From assembly GCA_022072455.1 (NCBI GenBank), contig JAJVHY010000003.1, positions 124,001 to 188,000 on the forward strand: 64,000 nt of DNA, read 5' to 3'. Positions within the stretch are counted from its first letter, which is position 1; every line of letters begins with the position of its first letter. Below the pieces are notes generated by a model. It did no database searches. It worked only from the letters and a program-made list of their open reading frames with translations, and was not told the DNA's origin. Positions 41,553 to 50,585 of the stretch are shown here, piece after piece. A program made the position numbers and the translations under genes. Source of the DNA: Verrucomicrobiia bacterium. Its GTDB lineage: Bacteria > Verrucomicrobiota > Verrucomicrobiia > Palsa-1439.

Positions 41553-44500
41553 ATGAGAAACCAACCCGAAACCAAACACGCCTATAACATTCCGCGCCTG
41601 CACTGGTGGTTTTTCGGCTCCAGCCTCTTGCTGCTGGGGTGCTGCCTTCTGATGGTTTGGACGGATTACTCCGGCGGCCGGCTCAAGTGGCTCGGCCTCC
41701 GCGGTGATCGGGGTTGGAAAAAATACCAACGCGAGTTCTACGCGCTTGAAAAGCAACGCTTGGCCGCCGATGCCAAGGCGGCGGAGATTCGCGCCAACGA
41801 AGCCGGTTTCACGAAACAAAAAGAGAACCTCGTCAAAGCCGAGGCCGCTTTGGCGGCTGACCAGACTGAGATCAGCCGGCTCACTGCCGAGGTGGAACGC
41901 CTCCGTCAGGAAGAATTTCTCATCACCCGGCAATTCACCATGGAGAAAGCGACTCGCGACGAAGTCCGCTCCATTTACGAAGGCACGCTCGAACGGAACC
42001 GGCAAGACCCCGAGAGCCGGGAAGTCCAAGCCGCCCTCCGCACCGTTCGCCAACAAAATGCCCTTGTGGACGAACTCGACCTCGAAAAACAAAAAGCCGA
42101 TGCCAAGGTGGCGGCGGCAGAGGCCGAGTTACAGGCTCTGACCAAGCACCGCGACGAATTGGATCGCAGCGTCAAACGCATGCAGGGCAACATTGACCTG
42201 ATCTCCAAGCGACTCGCCCAACTCAAAGACCCACTGCTCCAAACCGTGGTCAACGCGCCGGTCATTGAATTCGCTGCCCCGACTGTCAAAGTCGAGCAAA
42301 TCGTTGCCGATAATCATCATGTGGACGTCAATTTCGCCACCGTTCCCCGCGTGGACCGCTGCATCACCTGTCACAAAGCCATTGATCGCAGAGACGCTGC
42401 GCCTGACGAAGTCGCTTGGCGCGCGAAAAACAAAATCGAATCCATCGAGTGGAGTCAGTTGCCGCAGCCACTGAAGAGCCATCCGAAACTGGACCTCTTT
42501 GTCGGCGAAAATTCGCCGCATCCGGCTGGCACCTTCGGCTGCACCGTCTGCCACTGGGGCTGGGATCGTGAAACCGATTTCTCCCGCGCCAGCCACACCC
42601 CGAACAAGACGGAAAAACTCCCGCACATTCGCAACGAGAAAACCGGCCACTGGACTCCCTTGGGCGAAGACGAAGAGCCACCCGCGGGCGTGAAGCCGGT
42701 CGAGATGACGCAGCATGACGCCTGGGTCAAAAACTACGATTGGCAACATCAGGAGTTCAACACCCAGCCGATGCGCGAAAGCAAATTCGTCGAGGCCAGT
42801 TGCCTGAAGTGCCACACCGAGCAAACCAACCTTGCCGGCGGCGAAAAACTCGATCACGGGCGCCGGCTTGTCGAGCAACTCGGTTGCTGGAGCTGCCACA
42901 AGATGAAGCAACTCGAGTCTTACACCACCCACAAAGTCAAACTGGGTGAAGACTTCGCCAACATCTGCCAGGCTTACGATGTCGACGCGGAAGAAGTCCG
43001 TCGCCTCAACAACCTCCCGAAACAACCCGTCGTCAAACTCGGTCAGGAACTCAACATCCCGATCCGCACCCTCCGCAAGGTCGGCCCGAACCTCGCCCGA
43101 ATTTCTGCGAAGACCACCAAAGATTGGACGCGCAAGTGGCTGGAAAACCCCGTCGAATTTCACGCCAACACCTACATGCCGCGGTTCTGGAATCTCAACA
43201 ACAACGCCGACACGCCCGACCGCAACGCCATCGAAATCAACGCCATCACCGAATTCCTCTTTACCGTCAGCGAACCGGTCAAATATCCGGCCCCGCCGGT
43301 TGCCGGCGATATCGCGCGCGGCAAAGAACTTGTCGCCGAAGTCGGCTGCATGGGCTGCCACGTCATTGACGAAAAACTCACGAGCCTGAAACCGCCCGCC
43401 AACCTCGCCAAATACATGGACGCCGACCAATACCGGCGTTACCGCTCGCAAGGGCCGCAACTCGGCGGCGAAGGCAGCAAGACCGACCGCACCTGGCTTT
43501 ACGCCTGGCTCAAGAATCCCAAACAATACCATCCCAAGACCAAGATGCCGGACCTCCGCCTCAGCGACCAAGAAGCTGCTGATGTGGCCGAATATCTCGT
43601 CAGCCTCCGCCATGACGCGACTGACAAGAAAGCGCTACCGGCGATCAAGTCGCATCTGCTTGATGATGTCACGCTCGAATACCTCCAAGTCACTCTGCCG
43701 GCAGCGCAGGCGCAGAAGAAAATCAGCCAACTTGATGACTTGATCGAATCCTATTTCGTGGACGAAGACACCAGCGCCTACTACACGGACCCGACCCGCT
43801 TGGTGCGCGAAGAAACCAAGCTCGCAGAACTGCGCAAGAAAGCCGAAGAAGAATTCGATGACGAAGCCGGTCGCGAAGCCGACAAACTCGAAGCCATCCT
43901 GAAGAAAGCCAAAGCGACCATGGCCGCCGCCAAAACGCGTGTCGCCGGTCTCGACCAGATCCACAAACAAAACGTCTACCTCGGCGGCCAACTCATCAAC
44001 CGGTACGGCTGCTTTGCGTGTCATGACATTCGCGGTTTTGAAAATGCCAAACCCATCGGCACCGAACTCAGCGAATGGGGGAGCAAGGCCCTGAACAAAC
44101 TCGACTTCGGCTTGCTCCACCTTGACCACAGCCGCGAAGCGTGGCTCGAACAAAAACTCAAAGCGCCGCGCTCCTTCGATACTGATCGTGTCGGTATCAC
44201 CCGCAAGCCGCAAGAATTGCTCAAGATGCCGCAATTCAATCTCACGCCTGAACAACGCGAACAAGTCATCACCGTTGTCGCCGGCTTGACCGCCGAAAAA
44301 CTCACGCCGAACGAACCCCGGCGACTCACACCTGCCGAATTCCAAATCGAGCGTGGCCGGTGGCTGGTGAAGGAAAACAACTGCCAGGGCTGTCACATCG
44401 TCGAAGGCCGTGGTGGTGCCATTCGCGGTGTCGGTATCCCCACCGGCATGGAGCCGCCGCTGGTCAGCGGGACCCCCACGCAACTTCGCCAAGGTCAACG

Positions 44501-45050
44501 CACCAACCCTGACTGGCTTTTCCACTTCCTCAAAGCCCCGCCGACCGGTGAAATCCGCCCCTGGTTGAAATCACGGATGCCGACTTTCGGATTCAGCGAT
44601 GCTGAAGCCAATGTGCTCGTCCGATATTTTGCCCTCGAAGGCAACACGCCGTTCCCGTACCAGACGCCGAAACACGTTCCAACAGCGGAAGAATTGGCGG
44701 TCGGCAAGAAATTGTTCGATGGTTTGTCTTGCGCCAAATGTCACATCGTCGAAGGTAAAGCACTCGGCAAACCGCTCGCCGAAATCCCGCCCGAAGACCT
44801 CGGCCAATTGGCCCCGAACATGAATCTGGCCCATGCCCGCTTGCAACGGGATTGGCTCGTGAACAAGTGGATGGTTGAACCGTTGGCGCAGCAACCCGGC
44901 ACGCGCATGCCGCAATTTGATTACGGTCCGGCCTTGCCGGCGAAGATTTTACCCCCGGACGTCATGGGTGGCGACGCGCGGAAGCGCATCGAAGCGCTGG
45001 TGGATTACGTCTTGAGCCTGGGCGCGCCAACCAATTCAGTTGCCAAGTAA
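41553..45050 (+). CDS. Eight-haem membrane-anchored cytochrome c with coiled coil and LysM domain
   Basis: The 1165-residue protein has an N-terminal membrane helix (WWFFGSSLLLLGCCLLMVW), a long coiled coil (about residues 60-230), and eight CxxCH sites: CITCH, CTVCH, CLKCH, CWSCH, CMGCH, CFACH, CQGCH and CAKCH. Between haems four and five a LysM domain is embedded: THKVKLGEDFANICQAYDVDAEEVRRLNNLPKQPVVKLGQELNIP. A second coiled coil lies before haem six. It is the terminal gene of the bc-complex run and presumably its periplasmic electron acceptor. LysM suggests contact with peptidoglycan, an unusual feature for a respiratory cytochrome. Confidence 0.85.
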   Translation: MRNQPETKHAYNIPRLHWWFFGSSLLLLGCCLLMVWTDYSGGRLKWLGLRGDRGWKKYQREFYALEKQRLAADAKAAEIRANEAGFTKQKENLVKAEAALAADQTEISRLTAEVERLRQEEFLITRQFTMEKATRDEVRSIYEGTLERNRQDPESREVQAALRTVRQQNALVDELDLEKQKADAKVAAAEAELQALTKHRDELDRSVKRMQGNIDLISKRLAQLKDPLLQTVVNAPVIEFAAPTVKVEQIVADNHHVDVNFATVPRVDRCITCHKAIDRRDAAPDEVAWRAKNKIESIEWSQLPQPLKSHPKLDLFVGENSPHPAGTFGCTVCHWGWDRETDFSRASHTPNKTEKLPHIRNEKTGHWTPLGEDEEPPAGVKPVEMTQHDAWVKNYDWQHQEFNTQPMRESKFVEASCLKCHTEQTNLAGGEKLDHGRRLVEQLGCWSCHKMKQLESYTTHKVKLGEDFANICQAYDVDAEEVRRLNNLPKQPVVKLGQELNIPIRTLRKVGPNLARISAKTTKDWTRKWLENPVEFHANTYMPRFWNLNNNADTPDRNAIEINAITEFLFTVSEPVKYPAPPVAGDIARGKELVAEVGCMGCHVIDEKLTSLKPPANLAKYMDADQYRRYRSQGPQLGGEGSKTDRTWLYAWLKNPKQYHPKTKMPDLRLSDQEAADVAEYLVSLRHDATDKKALPAIKSHLLDDVTLEYLQVTLPAAQAQKKISQLDDLIESYFVDEDTSAYYTDPTRLVREETKLAELRKKAEEEFDDEAGREADKLEAILKKAKATMAAAKTRVAGLDQIHKQNVYLGGQLINRYGCFACHDIRGFENAKPIGTELSEWGSKALNKLDFGLLHLDHSREAWLEQKLKAPRSFDTDRVGITRKPQELLKMPQFNLTPEQREQVITVVAGLTAEKLTPNEPRRLTPAEFQIERGRWLVKENNCQGCHIVEGRGGAIRGVGIPTGMEPPLVSGTPTQLRQGQRTNPDWLFHFLKAPPTGEIRPWLKSRMPTFGFSDAEANVLVRYFALEGNTPFPYQTPKHVPTAEELAVGKKLFDGLSCAKCHIVEGKALGKPLAEIPPEDLGQLAPNMNLAHARLQRDWLVNKWMVEPLAQQPGTRMPQFDYGPALPAKILPPDVMGGDARKRIEALVDYVLSLGAPTNSVAK

Positions 45051-45073
45051 GCGGCGCCGGGGGACATCCGGCT

Positions 45074-45403
45074 ATGAAAAAGACAGTAAAAAAAGGCAAA
45101 GTCCCCCAACGGTTTCTGAAATTTCAAGAAACCTATCCTGCCGTGGCGAAAGCCTACTCGCAACTGGGCACTGCGGCCAAGGCGGCTGGTCCGCTGGAGG
45201 CCACGACCCGTACGTTGATCGGTTTGGCGATTGCCATCGGTGCCCGCCATGAGGGTGCCGTGCATTCGCATACGCGCAAGGCGCTCGAAGCCGGTTGCAC
45301 ACCCGCGCAAATCCGGCACACGGTCTTGCTGTCGGTCACGACGATGGGTTTCCCGAACATGATGGCCGCGCTGAGTTGGGTGGACGACGTTTTGAATCGT
45401 TGA
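45074..45403 (+). CDS. Carboxymuconolactone decarboxylase/AhpD-like protein
   Basis: The 109-residue helical protein reads LEATTRTLIGLAIAIGARHEGAVHSHTRKALEAGCTPAQIRHTVLLSVTTMGFPNMMAALSW, a CMD-family pattern. The AhpD-type E-x-x-C-x-x-H proton relay appears as EGAVHSH, lacking the CxxC redox pair, so a peroxidase role is unlikely. It sits between the octahaem cytochrome and the nxr/nar-like genes, and its stop codon lies inside an FNR-type box. Confidence 0.8.
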   Translation: MKKTVKKGKVPQRFLKFQETYPAVAKAYSQLGTAAKAAGPLEATTRTLIGLAIAIGARHEGAVHSHTRKALEAGCTPAQIRHTVLLSVTTMGFPNMMAALSWVDDVLNR

Positions 45404-45413
45404 CCTACGTCAA
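45400..45413. promoter_or_regulatory. FNR/NnrR-type box before the nxr/nar-like operon
   Basis: TTGAC-CTAC-GTCAA, extended to CGTTGAC...GTCAACG, matches the Crp/Fnr-family consensus TTGAY-N4-RTCAA. It lies 48 bp before the ATG of the gamma-subunit gene. Similar boxes precede ric (53422) and qNOR (54634). Confidence 0.6.
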
Positions 45414-45461
45414 CGACGCACCAAGGGCGTCGGGCTACGGTGACCCGCGAAAGGGGTCACC

Positions 45462-46877
45462 ATGCGCAGTGGATATACGCTTGCCGCTTTACTTGTCGGG
45501 GCCAGTTCACTTTGGGCCGCGCCCACCGGTCAGCAGCTTTACACCCAACACTGCGCCGCCTGTCACGGCCCACACGGAGCCGGCGATGGCCCGGCGGCGC
45601 GCTACGTTTATCCCAAACCACGCGACTTCACTCGCGGCACCTTCAAAGTTCGCTCGACGCCCGACGGCGTGTTGCCAACGACTGACGATTTACTGACAAC
45701 CATCACGCGGGGGATGCCGGGCAGCGCCATGCCGAGTTTTGCCTACTTGAGTGAACTCGACCGGCAGGCACTGGTCGCGCATGTGCAGTCCTTGGTGAAG
45801 CGCCCGGCTGAAGCCCCGCCGACTCCAATCGCGGTTGGTGACGCGCCGCCGGTCACGCCCGCGTCAATTGCCACCGGCAAGCAGTTGTATGCCAAGATGC
45901 AGTGCTTCAAGTGTCACGGCGAAACCGGCAAAGGCGATGGGCCATCCGCGGCGGCCTTGAAAGACAGTTGGGATTATCCGATCAAAGTGCGCGACTTCAC
46001 CACCGGCATCTATCTCGGCGGCCCGACGGACCGGGATTTGTATCTGCGTTTCACGACCGGCATGAGCGGCACGCCGATGCCGTCGTATCAGGAGCAACTC
46101 ACGGACGAACAACGCTGGCAATTGGTGCATTACGTCCAATCGTTGCGCGTCCCGCACGAGGAATTCATCCCACCTAAAGACAATCTCATCATCGCCCACC
46201 GCGGCACAATTGAATCGGCGCTCGACAATCAGATTCCGGTAATGGCGCTGTGGCCGTGTCCACATCCCTTGGTCGGCGTCCACGTCCGCGTTGCGCATGA
46301 CGGTAAACAACTGACCATCGCGCTGGAATGGGAGTCTCCGGCGCCAAGTCACGCGGCGGTTGGTCAACAACAGTTCCGCGACGGCGCAGCAATCCAGTTC
46401 TCCCTGACCGGCGCGTACACCTTCCTCGGCATGGGCGACAAGGACAACCCGGTCAATGTCTGGCATTGGAAGAGCGATTGGCAAGGTGCGCGCACTGATG
46501 TGGATACCGCACCCTCCAACCTCCGGGTGGACATGTATCCGCGCACTGAACCGATTTTCATCACTGCCCGCGCCGCCGGGAACCTGATCGCCGCCGAAAC
46601 GCACAAATCGCCTGTCGAAGACCTCAATGCAATTGGTTTCAGTTCGTTGACTTCGCAACCGGCTGCACAGCAAAACGTCGCCGGCAAAGGTGTTTGGAAA
46701 GATGGCAAATGGCGCGTGGAGTTCATGCGCGATCTCACCAGTCCGGATGCCGGCGATCAGCAATTCAAACTTGGGGAGACGATTCCAATCTCGTTTGCCG
46801 TCTGGGCGGGGGAACATGGCGACCGGAATGGCCAGAAAGCTGTCAGCACGTGGTTCAAACTGAAGCTGGAGAAATAA
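45462..46877 (+). CDS. Dihaem cytochrome c with EB_dh haem domain (gamma-like subunit)
   Basis: The 471-residue protein has a signal peptide (MRSGYTLAALLVGASSLWAAP), two class I cytochrome c domains with CAACHGPHGAGDG and CFKCHGETGKGDG, each with a distal methionine region (GMPGSAMPSF; GMSGTPMPSY), and a C-terminal ethylbenzene dehydrogenase-type haem b domain (VMALWPCPHPLVGVHVRVAHDGKQLTIALEW ... DGAAIQFSL). EB_dh proteins are the gamma subunits of type II DMSO-reductase-family enzymes. The fusion of two cytochromes to the gamma subunit would form a continuous haem wire from the NarG/NXR-like core. Confidence 0.85.
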   Translation: MRSGYTLAALLVGASSLWAAPTGQQLYTQHCAACHGPHGAGDGPAARYVYPKPRDFTRGTFKVRSTPDGVLPTTDDLLTTITRGMPGSAMPSFAYLSELDRQALVAHVQSLVKRPAEAPPTPIAVGDAPPVTPASIATGKQLYAKMQCFKCHGETGKGDGPSAAALKDSWDYPIKVRDFTTGIYLGGPTDRDLYLRFTTGMSGTPMPSYQEQLTDEQRWQLVHYVQSLRVPHEEFIPPKDNLIIAHRGTIESALDNQIPVMALWPCPHPLVGVHVRVAHDGKQLTIALEWESPAPSHAAVGQQQFRDGAAIQFSLTGAYTFLGMGDKDNPVNVWHWKSDWQGARTDVDTAPSNLRVDMYPRTEPIFITARAAGNLIAAETHKSPVEDLNAIGFSSLTSQPAAQQNVAGKGVWKDGKWRVEFMRDLTSPDAGDQQFKLGETIPISFAVWAGEHGDRNGQKAVSTWFKLKLEK

Positions 46878-46878
46878 C

Positions 46879-49800
46879 ATGATCAACGACTCGTTTTCTC
46901 GTCGGGATTTCATCAAGCGGACTGGGGTGGCGGCGGCGGGTGCGTACGCGGCGACGATGTTGCCGTTGAAGTTTTTGCAGGCGCAGGCCAACATCGAGAA
47001 CCCACTGGGCTATTACCCAAACCGGGATTGGGAGAAGTTGTACCGGGATCAGTATGCGTACGATTCGAAGTTCGCCTGGGTCTGTTCGCCCAACGATACG
47101 CATGCGTGCCGGATTACGGCATACTTGCGCAACGGCGTCATCACGCGCATCGGCGAACTCTACGATACGCAGCAGACCGGCGATCTCTACGGCAACAAAG
47201 CCACTGCCAACTGGAATCCCCGGCAATGCGCGAAGGGGTATACGTTTCACCGGATGGTGTATGGCCCTTACCGGCTGAAACACCCGATCGTGCGGGCCGG
47301 TTGGAAACAGTGGGCGGATGCCGGCTTTCCGCAACTGACGCGGGAGTTGAAGGAAAAATACAAGTTCGCGTCGCGCGGCACGGATCATTTCGTGAAGATT
47401 TCGTGGGACGAGGCGTTCGATTACATGGCACGCGGGATGAAAGCCATTGCAACCCGGTACAGCGGCGACGAAGGCGCGAAGCTGTTGAAAGAGCAGGGCT
47501 ATCCGCCTGAGATGATCGAAGACATGGGTGGCGCCGGCACGCGCACCATCAAGATGCGCGGCGGGATGGGATTGCTCGGTGTGTTCGGCAAATACGGGAT
47601 GTACCGGCTCTGCAATTCACTCGCGTTGCTCGACCAGGATATCCGCAAGGTGAAGCACGAGGACGCCCGCGCCGGCCGTATCTGGTCGAATTACACGTGG
47701 CACGGCGACCAGGCGCCGGGCCATCCGTGGGTGCATGGGTTGCAGAATAGCGAGTGCGATTTCAACGACTTGCGGTCCTCGAAGCTGATCATCATGAACG
47801 GCAAGAACCTCGTCGAGAACAAGCTGCCGGACTCGCATTGGTTCATCGAGTGCATGGAACGCGGCGCGAAGATCGTCGTTATCGCCCCCGAGTACGGCGC
47901 GCCTTCGACGAAGGCTGATTACTGGATTCCGATCCGCCCGGAAACCGACGCCGCGCTCTGGCTCGGCGTGACACGCGTGATGGTGGACAACAAATGGTAC
48001 GACGAAGATTTTCTGAAGAAGTTCACTGACTTCCCATTGCTGGTGCGCACTGACAACTTGAAACGGTTGCGCGCCGAGGAAGTTTTCCAGAATTATCAGT
48101 CCGGCATCTCGCCGGCTGGGCCGAGTTACCAGGTCCAAGGCTTGAAGAAAGAACAACGCGACAAGCTAGGCGATTTTGTCATTTGGGACGGCGGACCGAA
48201 AGCGATTCATCGCGATCAGGTCGGCACGAAGACGCCCGGCAACCCGGCGCTCGACGGCACGTTCAAGGTGAAACTCGTGGACGGCTCCGTGATTGAAGTG
48301 ATGACGCTGTGGGAGATGTACAAGACGCATCTCAAGGATTACGATCTCGACAACGTCGCCGAAATCACGCAAGCGCCGAAGAATTTGATTGCGCAACTTG
48401 CCAAAGACATCGCGACGATCAAGCCGGCGGCGATTCATCAAGGCGAAGGCATCAACCACTGGTTTCACGCGACCGAATCCAACCGGGCGGCGTACCTACC
48501 CCTCATTCTCACCGGCAACATCGGCAAGCCGGGGAGCGGCTGTCACGGTTGGGCCGGCAACTACAAGGCGGCGCTCTTCCAAGGCTCGGCACTGACCGGC
48601 CCGGGCTTCAAAGGTTGGGTCGCGGAAGATCCGTTCGAGCCCAACCTCGATGAGAGCGCGCCCGGTAAGGCGATCCATGCGCATGCATACTTCAAGGACG
48701 AAGAGCCGGCTTTTTGGGATCACGGCGACGTACCGCTGATCGTCAACACGCCGAAGGAAGGTCGCAAATGCTTCACCGGTAAGACGCACATGCCGACGCC
48801 GACGAAAGCGATCTTCTTCACCAACGTCAACCTCATCAATAACGCCAAATGGGCGTATGGCATCATCAAAAACGTCAACCCGAACGTCGAGTTGATCGTC
48901 AGCTACGACATTCAGATGACGGCATCCATCGAGTATGCCGACTTCGGGTTGCCGGCGAATTCGTGGGTGGAGTTTGAAGGCTTGGAAGTCACCGCGAGTT
49001 GCTCGAATCCGTTTCTACAGATTTGGAAGGGCGGCATCAAGCCGTTGTACGATTCGAAAGACGATCTCTCCATCCACGCCGGAATCGCCCGCGCGTTGGG
49101 GAAGATTACCGGCGACAAACGGTTTGCTGAGTACTTTATGTTTGCTGAGCCGGACAAACGGCACATTTACATCCAGCGGTTGCTCGACACCTGTACGACC
49201 ACGGCCGGCTACAAGCTCGACGACATCCTGGCTGGCAAGTACGGCGTGCCGGGGCAATGTCTGATGTTGTTCCGCACGTACCCGCGCATCCCGTTCTACG
49301 AGCAGCTCAAGAACGATTACCCGTTCTACACGGACACCGGCCGCCTCCATGCGTACAGCGATGACCCAACCGCCATCGAATGCGGCGAGAACTTCATCGT
49401 CCATCGCGAAGGGCCGGAGGCGACGCCGTATCTGCCGAATGTCATTGTCAGCTCGAATCCGTTTGTGCGCCCAAATGATTTTGGCATCCCGCTCAACGCC
49501 GAGCATTGGGACGAGCGCACCGTGCGCAATGTGAAGTTACCGTGGAGCGAGGCGAAGTCGACGAAGAATTTCCTGTGGGAAAAAGGGTTCCAGTTCTACT
49601 GCCTCACACCCAAGAGCCGGCATCGCGTGCATTCGTTGTGGTCGAATGTCGATTGGCATCTCATCTGGGATTCCAACTTTGGCGACCCGTACCGGGTGGA
49701 TAAACGTTCGCCGAACGTCGGCGAGCATCAAGTTCATATCAACCCGCAAGCCGCCCGCGACCGTGGTCTGAAGGATGGCGATTACGTTTACGTGGACGCG

Positions 49801-50304
49801 AATCCTGCTGACCGGCCGTACATCGGGGCGAAGCCAGACGACCCGTTTTATAAAGTCGCCCGCCTGATGCTGCGCGTCACTTACAACGCGGCGTACCCCT
49901 ACAACGTCATCATGATGAAGCACGGCACGTATATCGCGACGGAAAAAAGCGTGAAGGCGCACGAGACGCGGCCGGATGGGTTGTCGCTAACGGAGAACGG
50001 CTACATCTCCCATTTCCGGTACGGCTCGCAGCAATCGCTCACGCGCAACTGGCACATGCCGATGCACATGACCGACACGCTCTTCCACAAGAGCAAGGCG
50101 ATGATGTCTTACATGTTCGGTGGCGAAGCCGACAACCACGCCGTTAACACCGTGCCGAAAGAATGTCTGGTGCGGATCACAAAAGCCGAGGACGGCGGCC
50201 TCGGCGGTAAAGGCCAATGGAAGCCCGGCACCGTCGGTATGAGTCCCGACGGCGAGAACGATGTAATGAAAAAATATCTCGCCGGCGGCTTCATCGAGAC
50301 TTGA
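46879..50304 (+). CDS. NarG/NxrA-type molybdopterin oxidoreductase alpha subunit, Tat-exported
   Basis: The 1141-residue protein starts with a Tat signal (SRRDFIKRTGVAAAGAYAATM). The FS0 region is WVCSPNDTHACRITAYLRN with a later NWNPRQCAKGY, matching my memory of Nitrospira-type NxrA (CSPNDTHNC) rather than cytoplasmic NarG. The likely Mo-ligand aspartate is in YTWHGDQAPG. It therefore belongs to the periplasmic type II DMSO reductase group that includes nitrite oxidoreductase, perchlorate, selenate and chlorate reductases and some nitrate reductases. Substrate and direction cannot be determined here. It lies 1 bp after the gamma-like gene. Confidence 0.85.
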   Translation: MINDSFSRRDFIKRTGVAAAGAYAATMLPLKFLQAQANIENPLGYYPNRDWEKLYRDQYAYDSKFAWVCSPNDTHACRITAYLRNGVITRIGELYDTQQTGDLYGNKATANWNPRQCAKGYTFHRMVYGPYRLKHPIVRAGWKQWADAGFPQLTRELKEKYKFASRGTDHFVKISWDEAFDYMARGMKAIATRYSGDEGAKLLKEQGYPPEMIEDMGGAGTRTIKMRGGMGLLGVFGKYGMYRLCNSLALLDQDIRKVKHEDARAGRIWSNYTWHGDQAPGHPWVHGLQNSECDFNDLRSSKLIIMNGKNLVENKLPDSHWFIECMERGAKIVVIAPEYGAPSTKADYWIPIRPETDAALWLGVTRVMVDNKWYDEDFLKKFTDFPLLVRTDNLKRLRAEEVFQNYQSGISPAGPSYQVQGLKKEQRDKLGDFVIWDGGPKAIHRDQVGTKTPGNPALDGTFKVKLVDGSVIEVMTLWEMYKTHLKDYDLDNVAEITQAPKNLIAQLAKDIATIKPAAIHQGEGINHWFHATESNRAAYLPLILTGNIGKPGSGCHGWAGNYKAALFQGSALTGPGFKGWVAEDPFEPNLDESAPGKAIHAHAYFKDEEPAFWDHGDVPLIVNTPKEGRKCFTGKTHMPTPTKAIFFTNVNLINNAKWAYGIIKNVNPNVELIVSYDIQMTASIEYADFGLPANSWVEFEGLEVTASCSNPFLQIWKGGIKPLYDSKDDLSIHAGIARALGKITGDKRFAEYFMFAEPDKRHIYIQRLLDTCTTTAGYKLDDILAGKYGVPGQCLMLFRTYPRIPFYEQLKNDYPFYTDTGRLHAYSDDPTAIECGENFIVHREGPEATPYLPNVIVSSNPFVRPNDFGIPLNAEHWDERTVRNVKLPWSEAKSTKNFLWEKGFQFYCLTPKSRHRVHSLWSNVDWHLIWDSNFGDPYRVDKRSPNVGEHQVHINPQAARDRGLKDGDYVYVDANPADRPYIGAKPDDPFYKVARLMLRVTYNAAYPYNVIMMKHGTYIATEKSVKAHETRPDGLSLTENGYISHFRYGSQQSLTRNWHMPMHMTDTLFHKSKAMMSYMFGGEADNHAVNTVPKECLVRITKAEDGGLGGKGQWKPGTVGMSPDGENDVMKKYLAGGFIET

Positions 50305-50315
50305 GGAACACCACA

Positions 50316-50585
50316 ATGCCCAAAGCTGAATATGATCCGGAAGATCCCCTCGAAGCGATTGCAGTCGAGTTGCCGAGTGATCAGGACACGCTCGTGCCGA
50401 TGGCCGAATGTTTCATCGAGGAGTTCATGCGGTCGGGCTACTCGCAAGAGCAAGTGTTCGGGTTGTTTCAGAATCCCCTGTATGCCGGGCCGCTCATGGT
50501 GACACGGGCGCGCGGTACGACGTTTGTCCGACAACTCATCGCCGAGACGTTCAAGAAATGGGGTAAAGGAGATCGCCATGTCTAA
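50316..50585 (+). CDS. Small protein between the alpha and beta subunits
   Basis: From the ATG at 50316 the protein has 89 residues: acidic N-terminus (MPKAEYDPEDPLEAIAVEL), then a helical part (LVPMAECFIEEFMRSGYSQEQVFGLFQNPLYAGPLMVTRARG). No membrane helix, signal or metal motif. It overlaps the beta-subunit gene by 8 bp. The position suggests an assembly factor or small subunit; I recognise no family. Confidence 0.7.
   Translation: MPKAEYDPEDPLEAIAVELPSDQDTLVPMAECFIEEFMRSGYSQEQVFGLFQNPLYAGPLMVTRARGTTFVRQLIAETFKKWGKGDRHV

Noticed and set aside
46879-50304. Firm assignment of the alpha subunit as nitrite oxidoreductase
   Set aside because: The FS0 motif resembles NxrA, but direction and substrate cannot be separated from related periplasmic reductases without a phylogeny.
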